From: an uncultured Holophagaceae bacterium
GTDB taxonomy: Bacteria; Acidobacteriota; Holophagae; Holophagales; Holophagaceae
Length of the DNA stretch: 64,000 nt
Direction of reading: 5' to 3'
Assembly: GCA_903857495.1 (NCBI GenBank)
Contig: CAIOFF010000035.1
Location: 1-64,000 of the forward strand
Below are positions 42,687 through 51,789 of the stretch, piece by piece; position 1 is the first letter of the stretch, and each line of letters begins with the position of its first letter. Under the pieces are notes generated by a model. That model did not search any database. It was not told where the DNA came from and saw only the letters and a program-made list of their open reading frames with translations. The translations under genes and the position numbers were made by a program.

Positions 42687-45053
42687 TCACGCCTCCGTCG
42701 GACTCCCCAGGAGGAGCTCAAGACTTTGCTTGAGTTGTTTTAGATCGAAGGGCTTACCCAGGTAGGGCACCTGGTTCGTTTCCAGGAACTCACGGGTCTT
42801 TGCATCGAAGGAATCCCCCGTCGTGTAGAGGATCCGCCGGGTCATGTCGGGCCGCTCGACTTTCAGCCAGTCATACAACTCGACACCCGACAACCCCGGC
42901 ATGCGGATGTCAGAAACGATCAGGTCGAAGGCCCCCTGCTGCAGCTGCTCGATGGCTTCCTCTCCCCGGGTGCTGGAGGCGACGTCCACGCCCCAGGCGC
43001 CGAGGGCATCCACCAGGCACTCCAGCAGGAAAGTCTCGTCGTCCACCACCAGGACCCGCTTGCCCTGGAGTCCATTCCTGGGCGGGACGACCCGGGGCGC
43101 GGCAACCCCATGCGGGAGCTCCATCAGGAAGGCGTTGCCCGACCCTTCCTGGCTCTGCACGCTCAGGCGGCCACCGTGCTGCCGGCAGATGGCATCGGCG
43201 ACGGGAAGCCCCATGCCCTCGGTGCTGGTGATCTCGGCCGCATCGAACAGCTCGGCCTGCCGGGCTTCAGGGATCAGCGGGCCGCTGTCCTGCACCACCA
43301 CGTGGAGGCTGTCCCCGGAGAACCGGGTGCTCACCCGCAGCTGCTTGACAGGGCGGAGGGTCAGGGACTGGAAGCTGCTCAGGAGCAGGCTGGTGAGGGC
43401 CTGCCGCAGGAGTCCCGCGTCCAGGTCGGACACGGGCAGGCTCGGGTCCAGGCTCAGCTGAACCGCCACTCCCACCTCCTGCGCCTTGGGCTGAACCAGC
43501 GCAGCGACCTCCGCCACGAGCTCATTGAGCTGGACAGGCGTCCGCACGGGCGTGGGCGGATTAAGAAGGGTCTGCAGGGGAAGCAGCAGGTCCTGGATGG
43601 AACCCACGGCCTTCACCAGGCGGTCGACCGGCTCGGAATCCTTGCCGGCTTCAGCCAGCCTCTGCGCTTCCAGGAAGACGGGGGTCAGGCGGTTGGCAGC
43701 CTCATGAAAGAGGGTGGGCACCAGCCGACCCAACGCCTCGTGCTTCTGGGAGTGGACCAGCCGCTCCTGGAGATCCTTCTGCTCACTCGTGTCCCGGACC
43801 AGGGCGGAAAAGGCCAGCACCCGGTCGTCGCTGCCCCGGACAGGGGCATAGGTGATGCTGGCTGGGAAGGGGATACCCCCCTTGCGCATCCGGGTCGTGA
43901 CCACCCCCCGGATGACCTGGCCCCGGGCCACCTGCTGGGCCACCTGCTCCAGTTCCCCGAGCAGGTGATCCGGCGTCAGCTGGGCCATGCTCCGACCCAC
44001 GATCTCAGGCCGGGAATACCCAAAGATGCGTTCCGCCGCCATGTTCCAGGTGAGGATCTTGCCGTCCGGCGAGTAGGAGATGACCGCTTCCCCGATGTTC
44101 TGCACCAGCCCTTCCAGGTAGCGGCGGGTCTTGAGGTTGTCCTGGTTGGCCCGGTCCAGCTGGGAGTAGAGCGCGCTCAGCTCCTCGTTCTTCTTCTCCA
44201 GGGCCTCCTTCATCTGCTTGAGCTCAGAGTAGAGGCGGGCCGTCTCCATGTTGGACTTCAGGGCATCTTCCAGCAGCTCGTGCGCGTCTGCGACCTTGCC
44301 CGGCAGGAGGTCGGCCACGCTCACATTGCTGTGTCTCAGCACCGTCGTCTCGATGGCGGACATCGAGGGTCCTGGCTCAGGCGGCGGCAGCTCCCGCATG
44401 CTCGTCCGGACATTGGCGTCGATGAGGTTCAACATCTCATCGAAGTCCTTGATCTTCTTGTCGAGGTGGTACTTCTTGAAGGTGTGGCCGACGGTCTCCC
44501 GGGTGATGGAGAGGAAGGTGTCCAGCACGCCGACGCCGCGGTTGGCGATGGATTCGAAGTAGGGCACGCTGCGGAAGTTCAGGCGGCGGTTCATGACCCC
44601 CACGGCCATGGCGTCCGGAAGGTCCCGCTTATTGTACTGGATGACAAAGGGGATCTGCTTGATGTTCAGCCGATTGGCATTGAGGTTGTGGTACAGGTTC
44701 GAGAGGGAGTCCACGTTGTCCTGCATCTTGGACTCGCAGGAATCCGCCACGAACACGACCCCATCCGCACCCCCCAGGACCACCCGCCGGCTCGCGTCGT
44801 ACTGCACCTGGCCAGGCACGGTGTAGATCTGGAGGTGAATGGCATTGCCGTAGATGTAGCCGAGGTTGATGGGCAGCAGGTCGAAGAAGAGCGTGCGGTC
44901 TTCCTGGGTGTTGACCGAGAACATCTCCCCCCGCTGCGCGTCGGAGCACATGGCGTGCAGGGACTGCAGGTTGGTTGTCTTGCCGCTGAGACCCGGCCCG
45001 TAATAGACCAGTTTGAGCAGAATCTCATTGCCTCGCGTATTGAACTGAACCAT
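42687..45053 (-). CDS. MglA-like GTPase fused to PAS, kinase-like and receiver domains
   Basis: A 788-residue fusion. Residues 1-195 are an MglA-type Ras-like GTPase: YYGPGLSGKTTNLQ (Walker A, Lys25), TVPGQVQYDASRR and VIQYNKRDLPDAM (guanine motif NKRD). A coiled coil leads to a PAS domain (EAVISYSPDGKILTWNMAAERIFGYSR), a kinase-like part with the phospho-histidine in LFHEAANRL, and an ATPase-like part with degenerate N and G1 boxes (LLLSSFQSL, DSGPLIPE). A complete receiver follows (VLVVDDETFLL, IVSDIRMPGLSGVELY, GKPF). MglA normally sets cell polarity with MglB; no mglB is near. The start is the ATG at 45053. Confidence 0.88.
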   Translation of the reverse strand: MVQFNTRGNEILLKLVYYGPGLSGKTTNLQSLHAMCSDAQRGEMFSVNTQEDRTLFFDLLPINLGYIYGNAIHLQIYTVPGQVQYDASRRVVLGGADGVVFVADSCESKMQDNVDSLSNLYHNLNANRLNIKQIPFVIQYNKRDLPDAMAVGVMNRRLNFRSVPYFESIANRGVGVLDTFLSITRETVGHTFKKYHLDKKIKDFDEMLNLIDANVRTSMRELPPPEPGPSMSAIETTVLRHSNVSVADLLPGKVADAHELLEDALKSNMETARLYSELKQMKEALEKKNEELSALYSQLDRANQDNLKTRRYLEGLVQNIGEAVISYSPDGKILTWNMAAERIFGYSRPEIVGRSMAQLTPDHLLGELEQVAQQVARGQVIRGVVTTRMRKGGIPFPASITYAPVRGSDDRVLAFSALVRDTSEQKDLQERLVHSQKHEALGRLVPTLFHEAANRLTPVFLEAQRLAEAGKDSEPVDRLVKAVGSIQDLLLPLQTLLNPPTPVRTPVQLNELVAEVAALVQPKAQEVGVAVQLSLDPSLPVSDLDAGLLRQALTSLLLSSFQSLTLRPVKQLRVSTRFSGDSLHVVVQDSGPLIPEARQAELFDAAEITSTEGMGLPVADAICRQHGGRLSVQSQEGSGNAFLMELPHGVAAPRVVPPRNGLQGKRVLVVDDETFLLECLVDALGAWGVDVASSTRGEEAIEQLQQGAFDLIVSDIRMPGLSGVELYDWLKVERPDMTRRILYTTGDSFDAKTREFLETNQVPYLGKPFDLKQLKQSLELLLGSPTEA

Positions 45054-45290
45054 GTGTTTTGCCAGGAAAAAGGATGGGCTAAAGCCTACCACGATGGGTC
45101 GCGGGGGAGACCAGCCTCTCCCCTCTCAACGGCAACCCACGTGTTAGCATTATCTTTTGGAATTTTGTCGACATTTTCAGCGCGCGATGACCGCTCAGAC
45201 CCGCTCCAAGCTTATCCCTCCAGCAAGCTCCCGGGGCCACCGCGAGGTTGGCCATGCGGTCCGGCCCGGCCCCTCTCTCTCAGGCACACG

Positions 45291-45977
45291 ATGACGGTCC
45301 CAACCCACGTCGCAATCATAATGGACGGCAATGGCCGCTGGGCGGCGCAGCGGGGCTGGGCGCGCATCAAGGGCCACAAGGCTGGTGTTCAGGCGGTGGA
45401 GCGCATCCTGGAGGCGGCCTCTGACGAGGGCATCCAGCACCTGAGCCTGTATGCCTTCTCCACCGAGAACTGGAAGCGTCCCCCCGCCGAGGTGGCGGCG
45501 CTCATGGCCCTCCTGCGAATGTACCTGCGCATGTTCGTCCACCAGCTCGCCCGAAAGGGCATCCGCTTCCGGCACCTGGGAGATCTCCGGGGCATGCCCG
45601 GGGGCATCCAGGCAGACGTGAAGACCCTCGAGGAGGCCACCGCCGGCAACACCGGGATGACCTTCCACCTGGCCGTGAACTACGGGTCCCGCCTGGAGCT
45701 GGCCCAGGCTGCCCGGCGCTGCGTGGAAGACGGCCTCCGCCCCGACCAGGTGGACGAGACCGCCCTGGGGGCGCGCCTCTGGACGGCCGGGGTGCCCGAC
45801 GTCGATCTGCTCATCCGCACCAGCGGGGAGCACCGCATCTCCAACTTCCTGCTCTGGCAATCCGCTTATGCTGAGCTCTACATGACAGATGTTCTGTGGC
45901 CGGATTTCGGTCCCGCGGCGCTGAAGGAAGCCCTCGAGGACTATGCTCAGCGTGAACGGCGCTTCGGGGGAATCTGA
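45291..45977 (+). CDS. uppS: Undecaprenyl diphosphate synthase
   Basis: A 228-residue cis-prenyltransferase that makes the C55 carrier for cell-wall synthesis from farnesyl diphosphate and isopentenyl diphosphate. The conserved blocks are present: AIIMDGNGRWAAQRG with catalytic Asp, GHKAG, LSLYAFSTENWKRP, HLGDLRGMPG and DLLIRTSGEHRISNFLLWQSAYAELYM. The ATG at 45291 fits the family start. Its stop overlaps the cdsA start by one base. It is first in uppS-cdsA-dxr-rseP, the usual bacterial order (here interrupted by a GxxExxY gene). Confidence 0.96.
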   Translation: MTVPTHVAIIMDGNGRWAAQRGWARIKGHKAGVQAVERILEAASDEGIQHLSLYAFSTENWKRPPAEVAALMALLRMYLRMFVHQLARKGIRFRHLGDLRGMPGGIQADVKTLEEATAGNTGMTFHLAVNYGSRLELAQAARRCVEDGLRPDQVDETALGARLWTAGVPDVDLLIRTSGEHRISNFLLWQSAYAELYMTDVLWPDFGPAALKEALEDYAQRERRFGGI

Positions 45978-46864
45978 TGGAACGGACCACGCCCAGGATG
46001 GATACCGGCAACCTGGCCACCCGGGTGGCCACGGCCCTGGTCTTCGGCCTCTTCTTCTTCAGCCTCCTCTGGTTCGGGGACCGCCCCTGGGCGCCGTGGA
46101 CCTTCCTCGTGGTCATGGCCGGGGCCATCCTCATGGGCGTGCGCGAGATGACCCTCATGGCCCGGGTCCGGGGCTTCAACCCTTCGCTGGTCACGGGTGT
46201 CCTGGTCGCCTGGGCCCTGCTGCTCCACTTCTTCCTGGCCACGGGCAACCAGGATCCGCTGCCCCTCTGGCTCGTCCTTGCGGGCGCCGTCCTGGTGATC
46301 CACCTCGGCGCCCTCTTCTTCGACCCCAAGCTTGAGGAAGCCCTGCCGAGCCAGGCCATCACCTGGCTCGGCGCGCTCTACATGGGCCTCGGCCTGGGTT
46401 TCCAGCTGAAGCTGTTCATGCTCCAGGGCACGCTGCCCAAGACCGGCAGCCGCCTGATCCTGGCGCTGTTCATCATCACGTGGTTCGGCGACACCGCCGC
46501 CTACTTCGTGGGCAGCTACTTCGGCCGCCGCAAGCTGGCTCCGCGGGTGAGCCCCAAGAAGAGCTGGGAGGGCGCCTTCGGCAACCTCGCAGGCAACCTG
46601 CTCGGCGCCTTCCTCATGCAGGCCACGGTCTGCTCTGAGTGGTCGCTGGTGGATGTCCTCGCGCTGGGCCTGTTGCTAGGCACCGTGGGCCAGCTGGGTG
46701 ACCTGGCAGAGAGCACCTGGAAGCGCAGCGCCGGCGTGAAGGACTCGAACGTGGGTGGTGTCGGCATCCCCGGCCACGGCGGCATGCTGGACCGGGTGGA
46801 CAGCCTGGTCTTCGCCGCGCCGGTGCTCTACGCCTACGTGCACTTCGTCCACGGCTTCAACTAA
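45977..46864 (+). CDS. cdsA: Phosphatidate cytidylyltransferase
   Basis: A 295-residue integral membrane enzyme that makes CDP-diacylglycerol from phosphatidate and CTP. About seven helices are visible. The signature at the C terminus reads SPKKSWEGAFGNLAGNLLGA, then GDLAESTWKRSAGVKDSN and IPGHGGMLDRVDSLVFAAP, with the metal-binding Asp residues. It starts within the uppS stop (TGATG). Its stop codon is followed immediately by the CACGAAGG repeat that precedes the GxxExxY gene. Confidence 0.94.
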   Translation: MERTTPRMDTGNLATRVATALVFGLFFFSLLWFGDRPWAPWTFLVVMAGAILMGVREMTLMARVRGFNPSLVTGVLVAWALLLHFFLATGNQDPLPLWLVLAGAVLVIHLGALFFDPKLEEALPSQAITWLGALYMGLGLGFQLKLFMLQGTLPKTGSRLILALFIITWFGDTAAYFVGSYFGRRKLAPRVSPKKSWEGAFGNLAGNLLGAFLMQATVCSEWSLVDVLALGLLLGTVGQLGDLAESTWKRSAGVKDSNVGGVGIPGHGGMLDRVDSLVFAAPVLYAYVHFVHGFN

Positions 46865-46866
46865 TC

Positions 46867-46904
46867 TCCACGAAGGACACGAAGGAGACGAATGGACACG
46901 AAGG
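46867..46904. repeat. CACGAAGG repeats, left arm
   Basis: Copies of (C)ACGAAGG occur at about 46870, 46879 and 46898, plus the variant AGACGAATGG at 46886. The outer edge reads AATCTCCACGAAGG. The start codon and first residues of the GxxExxY gene are inside the repeat. The right arm at 47292-47334 is an inverted copy. Confidence 0.8.
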
Positions 46905-47275
46905 AATTGCGCTTCAAGGACGAGGTGTTCGCCATCGTCGGTGCAGCCATCGAGGTTCATCGGGCCCTTGGCCCTGGGTTTCTGGAAGGGGTCTATGCCG
47001 AAGCGCTGGCTTTGGAGTTGGCCCAGGCCAAGATTCCTTTCGAACGCGAGGTATCCCTTCAGATCCTCTACAAGGGGGAGCCCCTGAAAAAATCCTACCG
47101 GGCGGACTTTGTCGCCTTTGGTGTGGTTCTTGTCGAAATCAGGGCCTCTAGCGGGTTGGGGGAGGCTGATCGGGCCCAGCTACTCAACTACCTGAAGGCC
47201 ACAGGAAGCCCTGTCGGGGTGCTGCTGAATTTTGGACGCCATCCCAAGCTTGATTGGCTCCGGATGGTTAACTAA
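46892..47275 (+). CDS. GxxExxY family protein
   Basis: A 127-residue protein with the family-naming motif in LGPGFLEGVYAEALALEL, plus GEPLKKSYRADFVAFGVVLVEIRA and AQLLNYLKATGSPVGVLLNFG. The fold is thought to be PD-(D/E)XK-related; here the D...ExK site reads D...EIR, with Lys replaced by Arg, so catalysis is doubtful. It splits the otherwise contiguous cdsA-dxr pair. It is bracketed by inverted CACGAAGG repeats, and its first residues (MDTKEL) are encoded by the repeat. It behaves like a small mobile cassette; function is unknown. Confidence 0.88.
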   Translation: MDTKELRFKDEVFAIVGAAIEVHRALGPGFLEGVYAEALALELAQAKIPFEREVSLQILYKGEPLKKSYRADFVAFGVVLVEIRASSGLGEADRAQLLNYLKATGSPVGVLLNFGRHPKLDWLRMVN

Positions 47276-47291
47276 GCGCCTATGCCAACCC

Positions 47292-47334
47292 CCCTTCGTG
47301 CCCTTTTGCTTTGCCCTTCGTGCCCTTGGTGGAG
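47292..47334. repeat. CACGAAGG repeats, right arm (inverted)
   Basis: CCTTCGTG occurs at about 47293 and 47314, and the block ends CTTGGTGGAGAT. Its reverse complement starts ATCTCCACCAAGGG, close to the left arm's ATCTCCACGAAGG, so the two arms are inverted repeats of each other. Its GGTGGAG may now serve as the dxr ribosome binding site. Confidence 0.8.
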
Positions 47335-47346
47335 ATCCCTTTCCTG

Positions 47347-48501
47347 ATGCGCCACCTTGCGGTTCTCGGGAGCACGGGCTCCATCGGCACCTCCACGCTG
47401 GACGTGGTGCGGGCGCACCCGGAGCGGCTGGGCGTGGTGGCCCTGGCGGCGGGACGGAACCGCGACCTGCTGAAGGAACAGTGCGAGGCCTTCCGGCCCC
47501 GCTCTGTCTCCGTGGGCTCCCAGGAAGACGCGGCATGGCTGCGCGCCAACCTCGCCTACCAGCCTGAGCTGCACTGGGGGAGCGAGGGCCTCCTGGCTTG
47601 TGCCCTGGATGCCGGGGTGGACACCGTGGTGGCGGCCATCGTGGGCAGCGCTGGCCTGGCCAGCACCGAAGCCGCGCTACGGGCCGGACGGCGGGTCTGT
47701 GTCGCCAACAAGGAGTCCCTGGTGGTGGGCGGCGCGCTCATGCACGAAGCCGCTCTCGCCGGTGGCGGCGAGCTGCTGCCCGTGGACAGTGAGCATGCCG
47801 CCCTGCACCAGCTGCTGGACGGCCGCGACCGGGCCACCCTGCGCGAGGTGCGCATCACCGCCAGCGGTGGTCCCTTCCGGGACTGGTCCCTGGAGCGCAT
47901 CCAGGCCGCCACTGTGGAGCAGGCCCTCAACCATCCCACCTGGAAGATGGGGCCCAAGATCACCATCGACAGCGCCACCCTCATGAACAAGGGCCTGGAA
48001 GTCATCGAAGCCTCCGTGCTCTTCGGTCTCGGTGCCGATCAGCTCTCGGTCACCGTGCATCCCCAGAGCCAGGTCCACGCCATGGTGGGCTTCCACGACG
48101 GCAGCTACCAGCTCCAGGTCTGCGCCAACGACATGAAGCTGCCCATCCAATACTGCCTCTTCCATCCCGACCGGCTACCGGGCCCCGTGCCCCCCTATTC
48201 CTGGGACCAGACCCGGACCTGGACCTTCGAGCCCCCAGACCTGGAGCGGTTCCCCTGCCTGGGCCTGGCCTTCTCGGCCCTCCGGGCCGGAGGAACGGCC
48301 CCGGCCCTCCTGAACGCCGCGAACGAGGTGGCCGTCGAAGCCTTTCTGCAGGGACGCTTGGGCTTCTGGGACATCCAGGCCTGCAACCAGGACACCCTGG
48401 CCCGTCTTCCGGTGACCCCGCTGACCTCCCTGGCCCAAGTGCTGGATGCAGACCGGGCCGCAAGGCGTCATGCTGAAGGTTGGGTCCAAACTCGGGCCTG
48501 A
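47347..48501 (+). CDS. dxr: 1-deoxy-D-xylulose 5-phosphate reductoisomerase
   Basis: A 384-residue enzyme of the MEP isoprenoid pathway that makes 2-C-methyl-D-erythritol 4-phosphate with NADPH. Motifs are LGSTGSIGTSTLDVV for NADPH, VANKESLVVGG, ITASGGPFRDW, HPTWKMGPKITIDSATLMNKGLEVIEA and VHPQSQVHAMV. The ATG at 47347 starts the conserved MRHLAVLGSTGSIG; an in-frame upstream ATG at 47311 lies in the CACGAAGG repeat and would add unrelated residues. It sits between cdsA and rseP as expected. Confidence 0.96.
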   Translation: MRHLAVLGSTGSIGTSTLDVVRAHPERLGVVALAAGRNRDLLKEQCEAFRPRSVSVGSQEDAAWLRANLAYQPELHWGSEGLLACALDAGVDTVVAAIVGSAGLASTEAALRAGRRVCVANKESLVVGGALMHEAALAGGGELLPVDSEHAALHQLLDGRDRATLREVRITASGGPFRDWSLERIQAATVEQALNHPTWKMGPKITIDSATLMNKGLEVIEASVLFGLGADQLSVTVHPQSQVHAMVGFHDGSYQLQVCANDMKLPIQYCLFHPDRLPGPVPPYSWDQTRTWTFEPPDLERFPCLGLAFSALRAGGTAPALLNAANEVAVEAFLQGRLGFWDIQACNQDTLARLPVTPLTSLAQVLDADRAARRHAEGWVQTRA

Positions 48502-48515
48502 TCCTCTGGGTGTCC

Positions 48516-49646
48516 ATGTATCGCTTTCGCCTGTCTTGCGTCCTGAGCCTCGCCATCCTGTCCCTCGTGGCCTTCAAACTGCCCGGGGTCGGGTTCTGGG
48601 GCCCCGTGGTCATGCTGGGGGGCCTGATCTTCCTGCATGAGGGCGGCCACTTCCTGGCGGCCAAGTACATGGGGATGCCTGTGGAGTCCTTCTCCCTGGG
48701 CTTTGGACTCCGCCTCGTCGGGTTCCAGTGGCGGGAGACCGATGTCTGCCTGCGCCTGCTGCCCCTGGGGGGGTATGTGAAGCTGGCGGGCTTCAACCCC
48801 GAGGAGCCCGGCGCCGAAGATCCCCACGGCTTCCTGAAACAGCCCTACGGGAAGCGGATGCTGTTCTACAGCGGGGGCATCTTGGCCAACCTGCTGACCA
48901 CCCTCGTCTTGTTCACCTTTGTGGGCGCGGACCAGGCCCGGGTGGTCAAGGTCCAGGAATCCTGGACGGTGGTCGAGGTGATCGCGGGCGGCGCCGCAGA
49001 GCAGGGCGGCCTCAAGGTCGGTGACGAGCTGCGCGGCATTGGCAGCCTCCGGTTTCCCGGTTCCCAGTGGGAGGAGGCCGTGAGCTTCATCCAGGGCCAC
49101 CCCGGGGAGTCCGTCTCGTTCTCGATCACGCGGGAAGGCAAGCCCCTGGAGTTGCCCCTCACCCCCCGGCTGGACGGCGGCAAGGGGCGCCTGGGCTTCA
49201 TGCCCATGCCCATGCCCCTGCCCCTGGAGCGCCGGGCCTACCGCCCTGGTGACTTCCTGACGGGCGGCCGCTATGCCGTGGTCAAGTCCTGGCAGATGAG
49301 TGGCCAGGTGCTGGGCTTCCTCAAGCGGCTTGTCAGCTTCCAGGCCCGGAGCGCCGAGGTGGCTGGACCCATCGGCATCATCCGCCAGGGCAGCCGCGCG
49401 GCCAAGACCGGCTGGGATGTCTTCCTCTTCATGTGTGGCGCCATCAGCCTGCAGCTGGCCATCCTGAACGCCCTGCCCATTCCGGCCCTGGACGGGGGCC
49501 ACATGGCCCTCCTGACCTTCGAGAAGCTGCGCCGCAAGGACCTCACTATCGAGCTGAAGGAAAAGATCCTCACCGGCGGCTTCCTGCTGCTGGCCTCCCT
49601 GATGGCTCTGGTCATCGTGATGGACCTGCTCAAGCTCCGGAAATAG
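48516..49646 (+). CDS. rseP: Site-2 metalloprotease RseP
   Basis: A 376-residue intramembrane zinc protease that cleaves anti-sigma factors and leftover signal peptides. The zinc site is LIFLHEGGHFLAAKY, the third ligand is in ILNALPIPALDGGHMALL, and a single PDZ domain lies between (VVEVIAGGAAEQGGLKVGDELRGIG). Four membrane helices are visible. The last of uppS-cdsA-dxr-rseP. The ATG at 48516 is chosen; a few in-frame codons upstream overlap dxr. Confidence 0.93.
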   Translation: MYRFRLSCVLSLAILSLVAFKLPGVGFWGPVVMLGGLIFLHEGGHFLAAKYMGMPVESFSLGFGLRLVGFQWRETDVCLRLLPLGGYVKLAGFNPEEPGAEDPHGFLKQPYGKRMLFYSGGILANLLTTLVLFTFVGADQARVVKVQESWTVVEVIAGGAAEQGGLKVGDELRGIGSLRFPGSQWEEAVSFIQGHPGESVSFSITREGKPLELPLTPRLDGGKGRLGFMPMPMPLPLERRAYRPGDFLTGGRYAVVKSWQMSGQVLGFLKRLVSFQARSAEVAGPIGIIRQGSRAAKTGWDVFLFMCGAISLQLAILNALPIPALDGGHMALLTFEKLRRKDLTIELKEKILTGGFLLLASLMALVIVMDLLKLRK

Positions 49647-49658
49647 GCCGGTCCCCGC

Positions 49659-50345
49659 TCAGGCCTGGGCCCGCGGCGGGAAGATCCTGAAGCACGTGCC
49701 CCGGCCGAGCCCGCTCTCGACCCGGATGGCGCCGTGGTTCTGCTTCCCCGCGCTGTGGACCATGGCCAGGCCCAGCCCCGTGCCCCTGCCTGGGGCCTTG
49801 GTGGTGAAGAAGGGTTCAAAGATCCGCGCCACCACCTCGGGCGTCATGCCGCAGCCGCTGTCCGTCACGCTCAAGCAGACGTGGTCGCCGGGCACGAGGT
49901 CGGCCAGATTCGCTCTGCGGCGAGGCGGCGGTGCTCGGTGATGTCCCGGCCGATGCCCAGCACGCCGATGGGCGTCTTGAGGACCTCCAGCTGAATCCGG
50001 CTGCCCGTCTCGGCCTGGGTGACCCACTCCTCGTTCTCCCGGGTGATTCCCGCCGCCATGGCTTCCTGGTCCTTCTGGCGGAAGAAGTCCGCCTGCTCCC
50101 GGGAGAACAGGTCGCCGTCCGTGAGGCCGAGCAGCTCCGCCTTGCAGACACCGCAGAGGGGCTCGAAGGCCCGGTTGCAGCCGAGGTAGGTCCCCTCGGA
50201 GCTCTTCAGCCACACCAGGTCCGGGATGGCGTGGATGAGGGTCTGCAGCTTGGCCTCCCGGCTCGCCACCCCGGCCACCAGCCGCTTCACCGTGACGATG
50301 AGCAGGGCCGCGGTCACCGCCACGAAGACCCACCCCTGCCCCCGC
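49659..50345 (-). pseudogene. Remnant of a PAS sensor histidine kinase
   Basis: The parts of a kinase are present but not in one frame. A membrane helix ([16 protein letters not shown]) and a PAS domain ([30 protein letters not shown] ... [18 protein letters not shown]) run in one frame. At about 49910-49925 the other frame takes over inside the ATPase domain ([39 protein letters not shown]). The phospho-histidine region and N box are absent, so about 100 residues were deleted at the junction with loss of frame. The N terminus before the helix is also gone, near the gpx start. It is non-functional. Confidence 0.8.
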
Positions 50346-50416
50346 CCGAATCCACCTCTCTGGCTTGGAACGCCCGGCCCGCCGCCGGCAACCAACACAG
50401 CACCCCTGGAGGTTTC

Positions 50417-50959
50417 ATGCGCCCCAACCCGATCCCCGCCCTCCTCGCCCTGTTTTGCCTCCCCCTGCCTGCCGCCGAAAGGAAGGTCCCCATGAACCTC
50501 CACGAGATCACCCTCCCCGCCCTGGACGGGAAGCCCCAGTCCCTGGCCGCCTACCGGGGCAAGGTCGTCCTGGCGGTCAACGTGGCCAGCGAGTGTGGCT
50601 ACACGCCCCAGTACGCGGGGCTGCAGAAGCTCTACACCGACTACAAGGACCGCGGCCTGGTCGTCCTGGGGTTTCCCTGCAACCAGTTCGGCGCCCAGGA
50701 ACCCGGCGGCGCCACACAGATCCAGGCCTTCTGCCAGAAGAACTATGGCGTGACCTTCCCGCTCTTCGAGAAGCTGGAGGTCAAGGGACCCCGTCAGGCT
50801 CCGGTCTACCAGTTCCTCACGGCCCGGAACGGGGAGCCGGCCTGGAACTTCCACAAGTACCTGGTCGGCAAGGACGGTCAGGTCATTCAGGCCTTTCCCA
50901 GCAAGGTGGCTCCCGACAGCGCCGAGCTGAAGGCCGCTCTGGAAGCCGCCCTCAGGTAG
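50417..50959 (+). CDS. Glutathione peroxidase family protein, secreted
   Basis: A 180-residue thiol peroxidase with a signal peptide ([19 protein letters not shown]). The peroxidatic cysteine is in [19 protein letters not shown] (Cys in place of selenocysteine); [15 protein letters not shown] and [15 protein letters not shown] complete the Gpx core. Bacterial members usually use thioredoxin. GGAGG precedes the ATG by four bases. It lies 22 bp upstream of the acyltransferase gene. The signal peptide places it in the periplasm. Confidence 0.9.
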   Translation: MRPNPIPALLALFCLPLPAAERKVPMNLHEITLPALDGKPQSLAAYRGKVVLAVNVASECGYTPQYAGLQKLYTDYKDRGLVVLGFPCNQFGAQEPGGATQIQAFCQKNYGVTFPLFEKLEVKGPRQAPVYQFLTARNGEPAWNFHKYLVGKDGQVIQAFPSKVAPDSAELKAALEAALR

Positions 50960-50981
50960 GCGCTGCCGCTACCATGTCGGC

Positions 50982-51644
50982 ATGCCCGTCCCGAAGCCGC
51001 CCCGCCCCAGCCCCGCCCCTCCGCCGGACCCGGCGAGGCTCGCGGCCCTGCGGGAACAACACCAGCGCCGCCTCGCCTGGATGCCCTGGCTCTACTTCGC
51101 CTTGAAGCCCCGGCACCAGGGGTGGGCCCAGGCCTGGCAGGCCGAGGTGCAGGCCCTGCTGCAGGGCCAGGAGACCGTCGAGCTGGGGGAGGGCTGCTTC
51201 ATCGCCCCGGACGCGGCCATCTTCGGCGAACCCGGCCGCGCCGTCATCCTGGGAGACCGCTGCGCCGTGGCGGCCCAGGCCTTCCTCCACGGGCCGATCA
51301 CCCTGGGCAACGATGTCAGCGTCAACGCCTCGGCGCGCCTCGACGGGGGGCGCAAGGGCCTCCACATCGGCGACGGCACCCGCATCGCCAGCGGCGCCGC
51401 CCTCTACGCCTTCGACCATGGGCTCAAGCCCGACCGCGACCTCAAGGACCAGCCGGTGCGCTCCCGCGGGATCCGCATCGGCCGGGATGTCTGGATCGGC
51501 GCCAACGCCGGCGTCACGGATGGCGTCAGCATCGGCGACCACGCCGTGGTGGCCATGGGCGCGGTGGTGACGCGGGATGTCCCCGAGTGGGCCATCGTCG
51601 CGGGCGTGCCCGCCGTGGTCGTGGGGGACCGCCGCGAGCGCTGA
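50982..51644 (+). CDS. Hexapeptide-repeat acyltransferase
   Basis: A 220-residue left-handed beta-helix protein. After a Pro-rich N terminus and a short helical part, the hexapeptide turns are clear: [34 protein letters not shown], then [22 protein letters not shown], then [38 protein letters not shown]. The loop with [17 protein letters not shown] is typical of maltose/galactoside-type acetyltransferases. The acceptor is unknown. It follows the Gpx-like gene by 22 bp. Confidence 0.85.
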   Translation: MPVPKPPRPSPAPPPDPARLAALREQHQRRLAWMPWLYFALKPRHQGWAQAWQAEVQALLQGQETVELGEGCFIAPDAAIFGEPGRAVILGDRCAVAAQAFLHGPITLGNDVSVNASARLDGGRKGLHIGDGTRIASGAALYAFDHGLKPDRDLKDQPVRSRGIRIGRDVWIGANAGVTDGVSIGDHAVVAMGAVVTRDVPEWAIVAGVPAVVVGDRRER

Positions 51645-51734
51645 GGGCCGGATTGGACAACCTGTGTCCAAGGACCCGCCGCATGCTGAAACAGCGTCAG
51701 CTCTGCCACCCCGAAACAATTTTCGTGTCCGGTC

Positions 51735-51763
51735 TTGACACACACGAAAAAAAGACGAATACT
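51735..51763 (+). promoter_or_regulatory. Strong sigma-70 promoter
   Basis: TTGACA (51735-51740), a 17-bp spacer and AATACT (51758-51763) stand just upstream of the small gene at 51790. It is the cleanest consensus-like promoter seen in the window. Confidence 0.75.
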
Positions 51764-51789
51764 GGGTGAAAGGGACAAACGGAGCCCCC

